A stretch of 64,000 nucleotides of DNA from an uncultured bacterium. Its GTDB lineage: Bacteria; Planctomycetota; GCA-002687715. Below the pieces are notes generated by a model. It worked only from the letters and a program-made list of their open reading frames with translations. It was not told where the DNA came from and searched no databases. Positions 54,091 through 63,200 of the stretch are shown here, piece by piece; position 1 is the stretch's first letter, and the number at the start of each line of letters is the position of its first letter. Position numbers and translations under genes: made by a program. The stretch is from the NCBI GenBank assembly GCA_902826835.1, contig CADEGH010000013.1, forward strand, positions 1 to 64,000. Direction: 5' to 3'.

Positions 54091-54950
54091 GTGGAAGGAC
54101 TCGGACCGAAGCTCACGCCATGGGCCGCGAGTATCTCCCGCGAGCGCAAGGCTTGTTTCGGACCCTCGTGGGAGTGGCGCCCGAGCTCCACCGCCACGAT
54201 GCCGGAGAACGCCGAATCGCGCAGGCCAATAATCAGTTCCGGCAGGTCGAGATCCCCTTCCCCGAACGGCAAGTGCTCGTGGACTCTGTGCCGCATGTCC
54301 TCGATCGCGACCAGGGCTAGCCACTCGCGCTCGCGGCGGAGGACTTCGCCCGGTAATCCCTCGCCGGTTACGAGGAGGTGGCCACAGTCCAGGGACAAGC
54401 GCAGGGCGGGGGGGCTTCCGAGTCGCGTGCGCAGTGCGTGGAAATCTTGGACGGTCTCCACCAGCATCCCGGGTTCGGGTTCGAACGCGAGGGTGAGGCC
54501 GAAGGTTTGGGCCTCCTGAACCAGAGGCGCCAGTCTGGTCTCGAGCCACCCCCAGGCCTGATCCGGGGAGATCCGCGGCTCCCGTGCGCCCGACCACAAA
54601 GAAACGACGCGGGCGCCGAGAATCGTCGCGATCCGCAGGCTCCGCCGCAGGTAATCGAACCGACGCTCGAAGCCCTCGGAGGAGACCAGCGTCGGTTCGT
54701 GTTTCCGGTGGCGGTCGAGCAGGTACCGGGCGCCGGTTTCGACCGCGACCGTAAGTCCGAGATCATCGAGTCGGCGGCGAACGCGCGCAGCCTCCGTCAG
54801 GGCATCAGGTGCGAACGGATCCAGGTGGCACGTGTCGAGCGTGAGCAGCACCGCCTGGTACCCGAGTTCGGCCAGGACCCGCAATGCGTCCTCGAGCCGG
54901 TGCCCCGCAAGCCCCGCGGAGGCGTAGCCGATCCGAAACGCCGCACTCAT
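54084..54950 (-). CDS. Sugar phosphate isomerase/epimerase-like TIM barrel
   Basis: 288 aa from ATG 54950 (ATGA with the RNase D gene). An AP-endonuclease-2/xylose isomerase-like barrel: FRIGYASAGLAG at strand 1, LTLDTCHLDPF, RIATILGARVVSLW, LAFEPEPGMLVET, LSLDCGHLLVTGE and VAVELGRHSHEG supply the Glu/Asp/His metal ligands of the family. Its position between RNase D and a WecA-like gene suggests a role in supplying a sugar for surface glycans, or a shared operon only by history. Exact reaction unknown. Confidence 0.85.
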   Translation of the reverse strand: MSAAFRIGYASAGLAGHRLEDALRVLAELGYQAVLLTLDTCHLDPFAPDALTEAARVRRRLDDLGLTVAVETGARYLLDRHRKHEPTLVSSEGFERRFDYLRRSLRIATILGARVVSLWSGAREPRISPDQAWGWLETRLAPLVQEAQTFGLTLAFEPEPGMLVETVQDFHALRTRLGSPPALRLSLDCGHLLVTGEGLPGEVLRREREWLALVAIEDMRHRVHEHLPFGEGDLDLPELIIGLRDSAFSGIVAVELGRHSHEGPKQALRSREILAAHGVSFGPSPSTC

Positions 54951-56140
54951 GCCGCGGGCCCGGCTCTCACTCCATTGCGGCGAAAGCGCGAGCGGGTGGG
55001 CGCCGGCGGATTCCGGACGATGGCGAGAATGTCCTTCGCGTAGCGCGCCAATCGGCCGGAGCCGAGGCCTTCGATTTGCGCGAGCTCGGCTTCCGTGGTC
55101 GGCTGCCGTTCCGCGATCCGTTCGATCACGGGGTTGGGCAGGATCGCGAGGGGAGTTCTCGATTCTTGGCCCATACGCCGTTTGCGCCACTCCCGTAGCC
55201 CTTCGTCGATGCCCAGTTGCTCTTCAGAGGGGCGCGGGCCTCGCTCGCCACGGACCACCTCCATCTCGTCCTCGCGATCCCGCCCCTGGGCGATCGCGCT
55301 GATCAAGGCGTCCCCGTGTTTCCACAGGTGCGCTTCGGAAAGGACCCGAGACCGGCGCAGCGCGTCGAAGTCCCTTGGCTTCAGTTCGGACAGCGCGATG
55401 AGCGCGTCGTTGTGCAGCACCCGGAAGGAAGGCACGTCCAGGGCCGCGGCGCGACCTTCGCGGTAGCGCCAGACTTCCTTCAGGACCGCGAGGCTGCGGC
55501 GATCGAGGAACTGAGCGCCCTTGATGCGCCGGAAGCCCTCCTCCTCTTGATCCTTCCCGACCCTGGGCACCTGGGCGGCCACGCGCGCGAACTCGATCTC
55601 CGCCTCCTCTTCGAGATGGGCGTGGCGCAAGTCGTCCGCGACGAACCCGCAGAGTTGGTAGAGGAACACCACGTCTTGCGCGAGGTAGGTGCGAGCGCGT
55701 TGATCGACCGGTCGGGCGCGCCAGTCGTGCTTGGCCAGGGCCTTGTCGAGGGTGACCGCGAAGTGCTTTTGCACGAGGGCGGCCAGGCCCAGCTCCGGAT
55801 AACCGAGGAGGTTGCCGGCGACCGCGGTGTCGAACAGGTTCTCGATGCGGAGGCCGAAGTCCCGTTTCAGGCAAAGGACGTCGTAGTCCGCGCCGTGCAG
55901 GATCTTCAGGGTGCGGGGATCTTCGAGGATCGGCGCAAGCGGGGAGAGGTCGCGCAGGGCCACCGTGTCGATCAGGTGGATCGCGCCTCCCGACTCGAGT
56001 TGCAACCAACAGACCTGCTCGCGGTAGGCGTGCAGACTGTTCGACTCGGAATCGAGCGCGAGGTAGGGAGCCCCCCGCAGGCGGGTCATGAGGGCCTGGA
56101 GTTCATCCCTCCGCGTCACCACCGAGACTTCGCTCATCAT
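54947..56140 (-). CDS. rnd: Ribonuclease D
   Basis: 397 aa; an ATG codon pair lies at the start. The 3'-5' exonuclease core shows the DEDDy residues: D30 and E32 (LALDSES), D87 (HGADYDV) and Y152 with D156 (YLAQD). The HRDC domain follows in the C-terminal half (about 200-385). In other bacteria RNase D trims tRNA 3' ends. It overlaps a lipoprotein gene upstream and an isomerase gene downstream by 4 bp each, an unusual setting for rnd. Confidence 0.93.
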   Translation of the reverse strand: MMSEVSVVTRRDELQALMTRLRGAPYLALDSESNSLHAYREQVCWLQLESGGAIHLIDTVALRDLSPLAPILEDPRTLKILHGADYDVLCLKRDFGLRIENLFDTAVAGNLLGYPELGLAALVQKHFAVTLDKALAKHDWRARPVDQRARTYLAQDVVFLYQLCGFVADDLRHAHLEEEAEIEFARVAAQVPRVGKDQEEEGFRRIKGAQFLDRRSLAVLKEVWRYREGRAAALDVPSFRVLHNDALIALSELKPRDFDALRRSRVLSEAHLWKHGDALISAIAQGRDREDEMEVVRGERGPRPSEEQLGIDEGLREWRKRRMGQESRTPLAILPNPVIERIAERQPTTEAELAQIEGLGSGRLARYAKDILAIVRNPPAPTRSRFRRNGVRAGPAA

Positions 56141-56523
56141 GATGGAGGGAGTGTAGCGGCCAGGGCCGCGACCCGTGCATAGTTCGAGGCTTGCTCAGGA
56201 TCGCGGCGTACGGGCAGGAAGAGCACGAGGGTTCGCAGTTCGCTGCGAAGGAGGGGACGATCGTCCAGGAACGAGCGGCCGCAGAGTTCGCTGATTTCGC
56301 GAGCCAAGCGCTCGAGCGTGGCTTGCGACTCCTCGGCGTCGCCACTGGAGTCCTGAAGCAACGGCTCCATGGCCGCCACGCGCTCCCGGATCGCCACGGC
56401 CGGATCGGGCAAGGCCGCGAGTTCTTCCGAGACGAGCCCGGCCGGCGGAGGGGGAGGAGGGGACGAACACGCCCCGATGCAGATCGCCAAGGCGAGGGTC
56501 ACAGGCAGGATGGGCGCTCTCAT
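56137..56523 (-). CDS. Small lipoprotein of unknown function
   Basis: 128 aa. Lipoprotein signal with cleavage before Cys19 (LAICIGAC), then a proline-rich linker and a helical, acidic ~90-residue tail. No recognised domain. Start and stop overlap the adjacent genes by 4 bp, so it is made with the VWA/HEAT protein and RNase D. Possibly an anchor or partner for the VWA protein. Confidence 0.75.
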   Translation of the reverse strand: MRAPILPVTLALAICIGACSSPPPPPPAGLVSEELAALPDPAVAIRERVAAMEPLLQDSSGDAEESQATLERLAREISELCGRSFLDDRPLLRSELRTLVLFLPVRRDPEQASNYARVAALAATLPPS

Positions 56524-58766
56524 CGACGGACGTATTGGCCACCCGTGAGTTCGGCGAGTCCGCGCATGAACTCCTCGTCCTGTCCGTCGCCGACTCCGAT
56601 GGTGTGGACCTTCACCTTTTTCAGGGAGTTCATCCGCTTGACTTCTTTCAGGATCTCCTTCGGGTCGATGATCCGACCGCGGTTCGGTTGGCCATCGGAC
56701 ATGAAGAAGATGGTGTCGAGGTCGACGCCGTAGGCCTTGTCGAAGGCTCCGCGGCCGGCGAGCTCGAAGGCCCGCTCGAGCGGGTCGAACAGGTTGGTGT
56801 TGCCGGCGGCGTCGACCGCTTCGACCCAGGCGATGGCGGCGGATTTGTTGTCCTTGTTCGCCGGCATCATGGCCTTGTTCCAGACTTCGTAGGCGTGGTT
56901 GTAGAAGATGAGATTGAAGGTGGCGTCGTCGGGAAGGGCGCGGATCGCGCGAATCAATTCTTCGCGTGCGGCCTGCATGCGCGTCTTGCCTTCCTTACCG
57001 GCATCGTTGGCGGTCATGCTGCCGCTCCGGTCGAGGACGTACATGATCCGCAGGCTCTTCGTTTCGATGCCGTAGAAGCCGGTGCCGCCCTTCTTCGCGG
57101 CGTCCGCCACCGCCGCGGTCGGCGGGCCACTGGGCTTCCAAGTCTTCTTCGCGCCATTCCACCAGGCGCGCCACTTGGCGTAGTCGGTCCCGTGGTTTTC
57201 GCCAGTGAGCGCGTTCAGGGAGGTTTGTCCGGCCGCGACGACCTCGGCCTCACCGTCTTGGAGGAGGCGGAGGAGCGGCTCGATGGCAGCCCCGTCCCGA
57301 ATATTGCCGAGGCCTGCGGCGATCGCGAGCTTCAGGTCTTTGTCCTTCGCGAGGTCCAGGCACTTCTGCAGGAGGGGGGCCACCTCCGGTGAGCCTTGGA
57401 GGGCTAGACCTTTCACCGCGGCGAGGCGGAGAGTCTTGCGCTCGTCGTCGGTGTAGGGCTCCTTCGTGTGGGGGTTGGAGAGCGGATCGAAGCCGGCAAA
57501 ACGGGCTGCCAAGGTGCGGACCGATCCGTCGCGCACGCCCCCAAACGCCCGCAGGTAGGCGGCGCGACGGGCGATGTCTTTTTCGGCGCGGAACGGACGG
57601 TGGAACAGATCGGCGAGGAGCCGGCCCCGAGCCCGCTCCTCCGACTTGGAGAGCGCTTCGGCGACCGCTTCGCGGCGTGCGTGGTCGAGGGGGTCATCCG
57701 CCGGGGGCAGCGCTTTGGGCTCGGTCCCGGGCATCCGCGGGCCGATCCCGAGGCTCTCCACCAAACAACGCGCACCGGCGAGGAGGCCCGTGTCCTTCAC
57801 CGCGAGAATCGCGCTGGCCTGTTTCAGCGGGCTTTCGTCCGCGAGCTCGGTGAGGACCGCCTTCGCGCGTTCCCCCTCCTTGGTCCACCACTCCTTCCAG
57901 ATCGTCGCGTTGTCGTGGAAGTTCTTGCCCGAGAGCTCGACGAGCGCGAGTTCGGCTTCCTCGGCGGCGCGCCCGCTGCTTTTGTCCAAGAGTTCGATGA
58001 TCGCGGGCACGGCGTCCAGGTTGGTGGCTTTGGCGAGGCCGCCGAGGGCGGCCACTTGCACCGTCCAGGTGTCGTCGGCGAGCGCCTTCTCGAGGATCGG
58101 CCAAGCTCGCGGCGAACGCTTCAGGGCGAGCCCCTCCACCGCGGCCGTGCGAATTTCCGCGCCCGTGGAGCTCGAAGCGAGACCGGCCAGCGCGTCGAAG
58201 GCTTCAGGGGCGGCGGCGGAGATCAGAATCTCGATCAGGCCGAGTTGCTCCTCGATCCGCTTGCTCTTCTCGATCCTGGATGCAAAGCCGAGCAGCGTCG
58301 TAGCGCGGGACTCGGCGGGAAGGCGGTCAAGGAGACGCGAGGCTCCACTGCGGAGGAGCGATTGGCGATCCTCGAACTTGTCCTGCTGATCGCTGAGCTC
58401 GGCGAGTTCCTTTTGCAGGGCCTCGTGTTTCTTGATGGCGCCGGTCGCCGAACCGGCGGAAACCGGCCGACCCTTGGCGCCTTGCTCGTCGATCTGCTTC
58501 CAAAGCTCCCGGGTTTCCTTGCCCTTGGTTTCGATCCGCTCTCGAAGCTTGGAGAGGTCTTTTTCCAGCTTGGTAAGGGCGTCCAGGAAGTCGTCGACGG
58601 CCCGCGGGTCGGCCGTGGCCACGAGACCGTCGACCGCTGTTTCGACTTTGCCGTTCTTGCGCAGTTCGTCTTGAAACGCGCGGCGAGCCCCGTGGAGGTC
58701 TTGGGCGAAGAGACCGGAGGCACCCAGGGACAGGAAGAGCCCGAGCGATACGGGAAAAAGTCGCAT
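56520..58766 (-). CDS. Exported coiled-coil/HEAT protein with C-terminal von Willebrand A domain
   Basis: 748 aa from ATG 58766; the frame is open to 58967 but the signal peptide (RLFPVSLGLFLSLGASGLFAQ) begins here. Residues about 40-135 are coiled coil, followed by HEAT-like repeats (about 170-550, with EIRTAAVEGLALKRSPRAW and VAPLLQKCL). The VWA domain (about 565-748) has an intact MIDAS: DRSGSM, T of GNTNLFD and D of MSDGQPN, so it should bind a divalent metal. Probably an envelope adhesion or assembly factor. First gene of the overlapping minus-strand operon. Confidence 0.9.
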   Translation of the reverse strand: MRLFPVSLGLFLSLGASGLFAQDLHGARRAFQDELRKNGKVETAVDGLVATADPRAVDDFLDALTKLEKDLSKLRERIETKGKETRELWKQIDEQGAKGRPVSAGSATGAIKKHEALQKELAELSDQQDKFEDRQSLLRSGASRLLDRLPAESRATTLLGFASRIEKSKRIEEQLGLIEILISAAAPEAFDALAGLASSSTGAEIRTAAVEGLALKRSPRAWPILEKALADDTWTVQVAALGGLAKATNLDAVPAIIELLDKSSGRAAEEAELALVELSGKNFHDNATIWKEWWTKEGERAKAVLTELADESPLKQASAILAVKDTGLLAGARCLVESLGIGPRMPGTEPKALPPADDPLDHARREAVAEALSKSEERARGRLLADLFHRPFRAEKDIARRAAYLRAFGGVRDGSVRTLAARFAGFDPLSNPHTKEPYTDDERKTLRLAAVKGLALQGSPEVAPLLQKCLDLAKDKDLKLAIAAGLGNIRDGAAIEPLLRLLQDGEAEVVAAGQTSLNALTGENHGTDYAKWRAWWNGAKKTWKPSGPPTAAVADAAKKGGTGFYGIETKSLRIMYVLDRSGSMTANDAGKEGKTRMQAAREELIRAIRALPDDATFNLIFYNHAYEVWNKAMMPANKDNKSAAIAWVEAVDAAGNTNLFDPLERAFELAGRGAFDKAYGVDLDTIFFMSDGQPNRGRIIDPKEILKEVKRMNSLKKVKVHTIGVGDGQDEEFMRGLAELTGGQYVRR

Positions 58767-58821
58767 ACGAGACCTCGGAGCACCGGAGGGGGTGAGGACC
58801 GAGGTTACCATTTCGACCTCT

Positions 58822-59334
58822 ATGACCGAGAGTCCGACTTTACGACCGCGGCGGTCCCCGCGACGGGACAGTTCCCCCCGCCGGTCGTGGCTGGCGACCT
58901 TTCTTCTGCTCAACCTGCTCCCGCTCGGAGCGCTCGGGGTGACTGGGGTCCTTTGGGCGCAGGGCAAGATTCAGCTCCGCGAACTCCCAAAGGGCCTCAC
59001 CTCGAACCTCATCGGATTTGGCGTGGGGGTCACCGCCCTCGCGCTGGTGGCTTCGCTCAGTCTGCCCGTCGCTCACCGCTCCACGAAGGCGCTCGAGCGG
59101 GCGTGGCGCGAGGGCTTTCAGGTCTTGTCGGGAAAGCTCCTGGGATCGCGGGTCGGCTGTTTTCTGCGGATCCCCTTCGTGGCGTTGGGATGGATCTTGG
59201 CCTGGCTTTCCCGCGCGGTGCTCATTGGGCTGTCGTTTGCGCTCATCGCGGTTTGCATCGTCTTCCTGGTCCGTGTGTTTGTGCCTGATTTCGCGGAGCC
59301 GCTGGCCAGCCGCCTTCTTGCGATCGGGCGGTGA
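58822..59334 (+). CDS. Multi-pass small membrane protein
   Basis: 170 aa from ATG 58822; a GTG at 58792 is possible but has its ribosome site almost on top of it. A basic, Ser/Arg-rich N-terminus is followed by about three or four hydrophobic segments (near 22-46, 62-83 and 120-155). No named family recognised. It is divergent from the VWA gene with a short shared promoter region, and its stop abuts the convergent gene at 59335. Confidence 0.65.
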   Translation: MTESPTLRPRRSPRRDSSPRRSWLATFLLLNLLPLGALGVTGVLWAQGKIQLRELPKGLTSNLIGFGVGVTALALVASLSLPVAHRSTKALERAWREGFQVLSGKLLGSRVGCFLRIPFVALGWILAWLSRAVLIGLSFALIAVCIVFLVRVFVPDFAEPLASRLLAIGR

Positions 59335-59889
59335 TCAGCGCTCGCCGACGCGTCGCTTCGCCTGATAAACCATGCGCGCGGCCCCCACCAGGGGTTCGGT
59401 TTCGATGCTGTAAATCGTCGGCCGGATTCCCCCCTCGAACGCGACGCGACACCGGGCGAGTCGGCTCTTTTTGTCGGTGCCCACGAATTCCAGGACTACG
59501 CTGTACACCCGCAGGGAGGCGATGCGGCGGGCGACGACGCGGTCCTCACCGAGATAAGTCGTGTCCAGAAGGTAGACCCGCTTCAGGTCACACTCGAGGG
59601 CGTCGCCAAAGACGCCGGTGGGCCCACGGCCGGACAATCGGTGGGTTTGCTCCGCTTCTTCGCTCACGAGCCGACTCAGGGTGAGGTGGTCCTTGGCGAT
59701 GTAGCTCGCGAGGTAGCGCTCGAGGGTGGTCAGGTCCCGGTCGGTGCTGTTGCGGCGTTGGCGGAGGACATAGAGCCCGTCGAAGAGTCCGTAAATCGCA
59801 ACGACGAGGGCGACCGCTACCCAGTAGCCCCGGGGGAAAAATCGGCGCCGCGGAATCTGCGCAGTGTGGCTCAGAGGTGGTGGCGGCAT
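59335..59889 (-). CDS. Small single-pass membrane protein of unknown function
   Basis: 184 aa from ATG 59889; no good ribosome site is visible, and the open frame extends upstream past the divergent enzyme gene. A proline-rich N-terminus, one membrane segment (about 21-41) and a mixed alpha/beta outer part with RVVARRIASLRVYSVVLEFV and RPTIYSIETEPL. Function unknown. Confidence 0.7.
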   Translation of the reverse strand: MPPPPLSHTAQIPRRRFFPRGYWVAVALVVAIYGLFDGLYVLRQRRNSTDRDLTTLERYLASYIAKDHLTLSRLVSEEAEQTHRLSGRGPTGVFGDALECDLKRVYLLDTTYLGEDRVVARRIASLRVYSVVLEFVGTDKKSRLARCRVAFEGGIRPTIYSIETEPLVGAARMVYQAKRRVGER

Positions 59890-59955
59890 AGTGAAGGAGG
59901 CTATTCGACGCGACCTCGTCCCTATTCTGCCCGAAGGTATCCTCTGAAACCACCT

Positions 59956-60924
59956 ATGGTTACGCACACGGAAATTCTGTCCGCGGCCGAAGCTCTGCGC
60001 GGCCGGATCGTCCGCACCCCGCTGCTTGCGGCTGGCCCCTGGGCGGACGAACTCGGATTCGAACTGTGGCTCAAACTCGAAAACCTCCAGCGCGGGGGGG
60101 CGTTCAAACTGCGGGGCGCGACCTTCGCCCTCCTCCAGAACCTGGATCGGGCCCGACGGCACGGGGTTGTGACCGGTTCGAGCGGCAATCACGGAACCGC
60201 GGTGGCGCTGGCGTCTCGGGAACTCGGCATCGGGGCCACCGTCGTTATGCCGACCGACGCCCCGACCGTGAAGCGGGAAGCGGTCGAGCGGGCCGGGGGA
60301 CGAGTCATTGCGTTTGGCCGGACCTCGGACGAACGTTTGGGCCACGCCGCGTACCTCGCCGAATCACAAGGCTTACTGATGATTCCCCCCTACGACCATG
60401 AGGATGTGGTGCGGGGACAGGGCACCGTCGGCGTCGAGGTGCTCCAGGATCTTCCGGAGGTGGACGCGGTCTTGGTTCCGTGCGGCGGAGGAGGACTACT
60501 CTCCGGGATCGCCACTTATTTGGCATCGGCTCGTCCCCAGGTGAGCGTGTTCGGAGTCGAAGCCGAAGCAGCGAACGACACTTGGCAGTCGCTGCGCCAA
60601 GGCGCGCGGGTGAAGATATCCCTGCCCGACACCGCGGCCGACGGCATGCGCAACCTGACCCCCGGATCCGTCACCTTTCCATTGGTGCAGCGCGCAGTGA
60701 AAGACGTCCTCCTCGTCTCCGAACTCGGGATCCGTGCCGCGGTTCGTCGCTGCCTCTTCGAGATGAAGACCCTCGCCGAACCGACCGGCGCCACCTCCGT
60801 GGCCGCCGCCTGGACTCATCGGGACCTCTTCCGGGGTAGGAAGGTGGTGGCCGTCGTGAGTGGCGGCAACGTTGATCCCGCGTGGATCGCGGCCTTGGCC
60901 GCGGAGGGGGTCAGAGCTGGGTGA
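59956..60924 (+). CDS. PLP-dependent threonine/serine ammonia-lyase-like enzyme
   Basis: 322 aa from ATG 59956. Fold-type II PLP enzyme: Lys in GGAFKLRGA (Schiff base), GSSGNHGTAVA around the substrate carboxylate, and PCGGGGLLSGIA for the cofactor phosphate. It lacks the C-terminal regulatory ACT domains of biosynthetic IlvA, so it resembles catabolic threonine dehydratase, serine dehydratase or serine racemase; these cannot be separated by sequence reading alone. Convergent, with a 14-bp overlap, with the secreted-protein gene at 60911. Confidence 0.92.
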   Translation: MVTHTEILSAAEALRGRIVRTPLLAAGPWADELGFELWLKLENLQRGGAFKLRGATFALLQNLDRARRHGVVTGSSGNHGTAVALASRELGIGATVVMPTDAPTVKREAVERAGGRVIAFGRTSDERLGHAAYLAESQGLLMIPPYDHEDVVRGQGTVGVEVLQDLPEVDAVLVPCGGGGLLSGIATYLASARPQVSVFGVEAEAANDTWQSLRQGARVKISLPDTAADGMRNLTPGSVTFPLVQRAVKDVLLVSELGIRAAVRRCLFEMKTLAEPTGATSVAAAWTHRDLFRGRKVVAVVSGGNVDPAWIAALAAEGVRAG

Positions 60925-61990
60925 TCGGTCGGCCGGCGGCGTTGAGGAGCCAGGAGACACGACGAGTGACGAGATCGAGCTGGCCGGGCGTGAAAATCTG
61001 ATAGGGCGCGTGCACCGCCGTCGAGAAGTTCATCAGATTGGGAGCGGCGCTGAGATTGATCGGGAAGCCCGCGCCCAGATTGGCGCCCGGGCTCAGTCCC
61101 ACGAGGGCGTCGGTGCAGGTCAAGGCCCCATAGTCGAAGGTGATTTGCGCCGCGCTCAGCGTGATCTTGAAGGTGTTGGCCCCGGCATTGGGATACTCGG
61201 GCACATTCGACCAGCAGATTTCGAAGGTCGGGGCCGCGGCGCGGAAGGAAACCGTGCCGCCACTATTCGGACTGAAGTCGTCCCAGAGGACCGAAATGCG
61301 GGGGCTTCCCGAAAGGAATCCGCCGACGGTTTCCTGGAACGAGGTGTCGGGCTGAAGAAAAGTCACAAAGCCGTTCGAACCTACGAAGGCCTGGGTGTGC
61401 ATCGTGCCGTAGAAGTTGAAGCCGCCGGTCAAGGCGACCTGGGCAGTGGCGTCGTCGCCAAGGGATAGGGCGGTGGCGCCCATCCCACAGGTGGCGTTGC
61501 CGGTTTGGAGATTGGGATCCGGGATGAAGGTCACGAGATGCGTTTGGGAGACAAAGTAGCCGTCCGGGGAGCTCGGGGTGCCGTGGGCAGTGGCGAAGTA
61601 GTAAGCGGCACCGTTCAATGAAGTCGGAACCGGGGCCGACCACACCAAGCGCCCCGTCGCGTCGGTGAAGAAAACACCCGAGAAGGGGTCCGCCGGGTTG
61701 AAGGCGTTGACGAGAAAAATCAGGTTTTGGGGGCCGATGTCGACCGAGTTGCTGGCCGTGGTTTGCCAGCCGACGTTTCCGTTGGCGCTCGCGATCCACA
61801 TCGCCGGGGCCACGGCGGAGGAGGTACGGTAGTCATTCAGCACCGAGCCGCCCACCGCGGCCGAACTGGGCACGTAGGAAGCGGCAAGGTCGCCTACCCC
61901 GTTGATCGTGTAGTTACGCTGAGTGTTGCCGGCCTGCTGAGCCGCGAGGGTGGCGACAAGGGCTAATGAAGTGACCGTGATTCGAAGCAT
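60911..61990 (-). CDS. Secreted protein with the shared C-terminal beta domain
   Basis: 359 aa from ATG 61990 (in-frame ATG 62020 gives a longer, less hydrophobic start). Signal peptide RITVTSLALVATLAAQQ. The N-terminal half contains SANGNVGWQTTASNSVDIGP; the C-terminal half has SLGDDATAQVAL, FNFYGTMHTQAFVGSNGFVTF and ISVLWDDFSPNSGG, matching domains in the proteins at 38190 and 49018. Function unknown; extracellular. Its stop lies within the 3' end of the convergent enzyme gene. Confidence 0.8.
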   Translation of the reverse strand: MLRITVTSLALVATLAAQQAGNTQRNYTINGVGDLAASYVPSSAAVGGSVLNDYRTSSAVAPAMWIASANGNVGWQTTASNSVDIGPQNLIFLVNAFNPADPFSGVFFTDATGRLVWSAPVPTSLNGAAYYFATAHGTPSSPDGYFVSQTHLVTFIPDPNLQTGNATCGMGATALSLGDDATAQVALTGGFNFYGTMHTQAFVGSNGFVTFLQPDTSFQETVGGFLSGSPRISVLWDDFSPNSGGTVSFRAAAPTFEICWSNVPEYPNAGANTFKITLSAAQITFDYGALTCTDALVGLSPGANLGAGFPINLSAAPNLMNFSTAVHAPYQIFTPGQLDLVTRRVSWLLNAAGRPITQL

Positions 61991-62016
61991 GGAGCGTGGT
62001 CTTTCGAGGTTCGGCG

Positions 62017-63168
62017 TCAAGTCGAGCCGGGATCAGGCTCGCACGACTTCCATAGAAAACGCGAGGCCGGGCTTCCTATCGACCGGCCCAGGGCTGCTTC
62101 CGATGGTAACGGATCGCAGTGGACAAAAATCGCGGCAATCGGCCACTCGGGCACTCGATCAGCGCTTCCCGGGACCATCTCAAATCGACCTTCGCGCGCA
62201 CCATAGAGACCTACGTCAGCCCCATTGTCCAAGACCAGGGCTTCGCGGAATCGCGCCTCCGCCAACGCGCTCGCCAGTTCGCGGATGAAGACCCCCTTCC
62301 GGTTGCTCGCACCACTCAGGAAGAGCTCAGCGATTGCCCCGGCTTCCGACGCCACCAGGAGGTGGTGGGGGTAGATGCCGGGGCGTAGACGGACGCGGAC
62401 GTGGTCGGCTTCGAAGTGGTAGTCCCCCGGTGCTTCCGGCCGTTCGGTGGACTGGTATCCCTTCTCTTGGAAGGCGGCTTCGAGGGGGGAGCGCGGCTCG
62501 GTTCCGATCGGGATTGCGATGACGAGTCCGTCGATGGCGTCCGAGTAAGCCAGGGGGTTTCCGAGGAGGTGGCGAACCCCAAAGTGGTACGCACCCCCCT
62601 CCTGCGAATGCAGATAGGGAAGCAAGAAGAGGTGCCTCGGATCTGGCCAGGATGAACTCGCGAGGGGAACTTCGGCGCCGCTTTGGAGGAGGCGGGGACC
62701 GGCCAGCGCGAGTCCGGTGGCCGCTTCGACGACCCACCATCCATCGTGGCCACCGGGGCTGCCAAGGGTCAGTCCGCCTTGTCGGGCCAGGGTGCCCGGG
62801 TTCATTCCCAGGTTGCCAAAGCCGCTGACCCAGGTCGCAGTTTGCGCGCAGGGTTCGGCGCTCCAGCGAGCCAGCAGGGATTCCTTGCCAGTCACTGCTT
62901 CGCGGAGGGCGGCGCGCACCGTCGCGGGCCTGCGATCGGCGCCAGCGATCTCGCCGGGCGGCAGGCCCTCCCCCCAGCGATCCATGGGTCCGAGGGCCAG
63001 TTGAGACTCCGAGGTCACGATCCGGGGCGGCGAGCCAGGAGCCCACGGCAGGAGATAGGCCTGGATGGGGTCCTTGGTCTGTTCGGGCGTCGCGCGAGTC
63101 TTCACTCGGAGCCGTGCGAAACAGGCTTCCAGGTCCCTACGCTTGCTCTCGGCTTCCTGGCTGGTCAT
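62017..63168 (-). CDS. Protein of unknown function, possibly phosphodiester-glycosidase-like
   Basis: 383 aa. No signal peptide. The C-terminal half reads AELFLSGASNRKGVFIRELA and then ALVLDNGADVGLY, an arrangement that resembles the LDGGGS active-site region of phosphodiester glycosidase (NAGPA/DUF2233-like) domains, with Asn replacing a Gly. The N-terminal half is unrecognised. Its stop is 26 bp upstream of the secreted-protein start, and the two may be co-transcribed. The match is weak, so treat the function as unknown. Confidence 0.65.
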   Translation of the reverse strand: MTSQEAESKRRDLEACFARLRVKTRATPEQTKDPIQAYLLPWAPGSPPRIVTSESQLALGPMDRWGEGLPPGEIAGADRRPATVRAALREAVTGKESLLARWSAEPCAQTATWVSGFGNLGMNPGTLARQGGLTLGSPGGHDGWWVVEAATGLALAGPRLLQSGAEVPLASSSWPDPRHLFLLPYLHSQEGGAYHFGVRHLLGNPLAYSDAIDGLVIAIPIGTEPRSPLEAAFQEKGYQSTERPEAPGDYHFEADHVRVRLRPGIYPHHLLVASEAGAIAELFLSGASNRKGVFIRELASALAEARFREALVLDNGADVGLYGAREGRFEMVPGSADRVPEWPIAAIFVHCDPLPSEAALGRSIGSPASRFLWKSCEPDPGST

Positions 63169-63200
63169 GCTCGCAGCCGGTTCACTCGGGAGAGCGACTC

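Noticed and set aside
57468..59288. 606-codon plus-strand frame opposite the VWA/HEAT gene
   Set aside because: Glycine/glutamate/arginine-rich antisense translation; it would delete the true start region of two genes.
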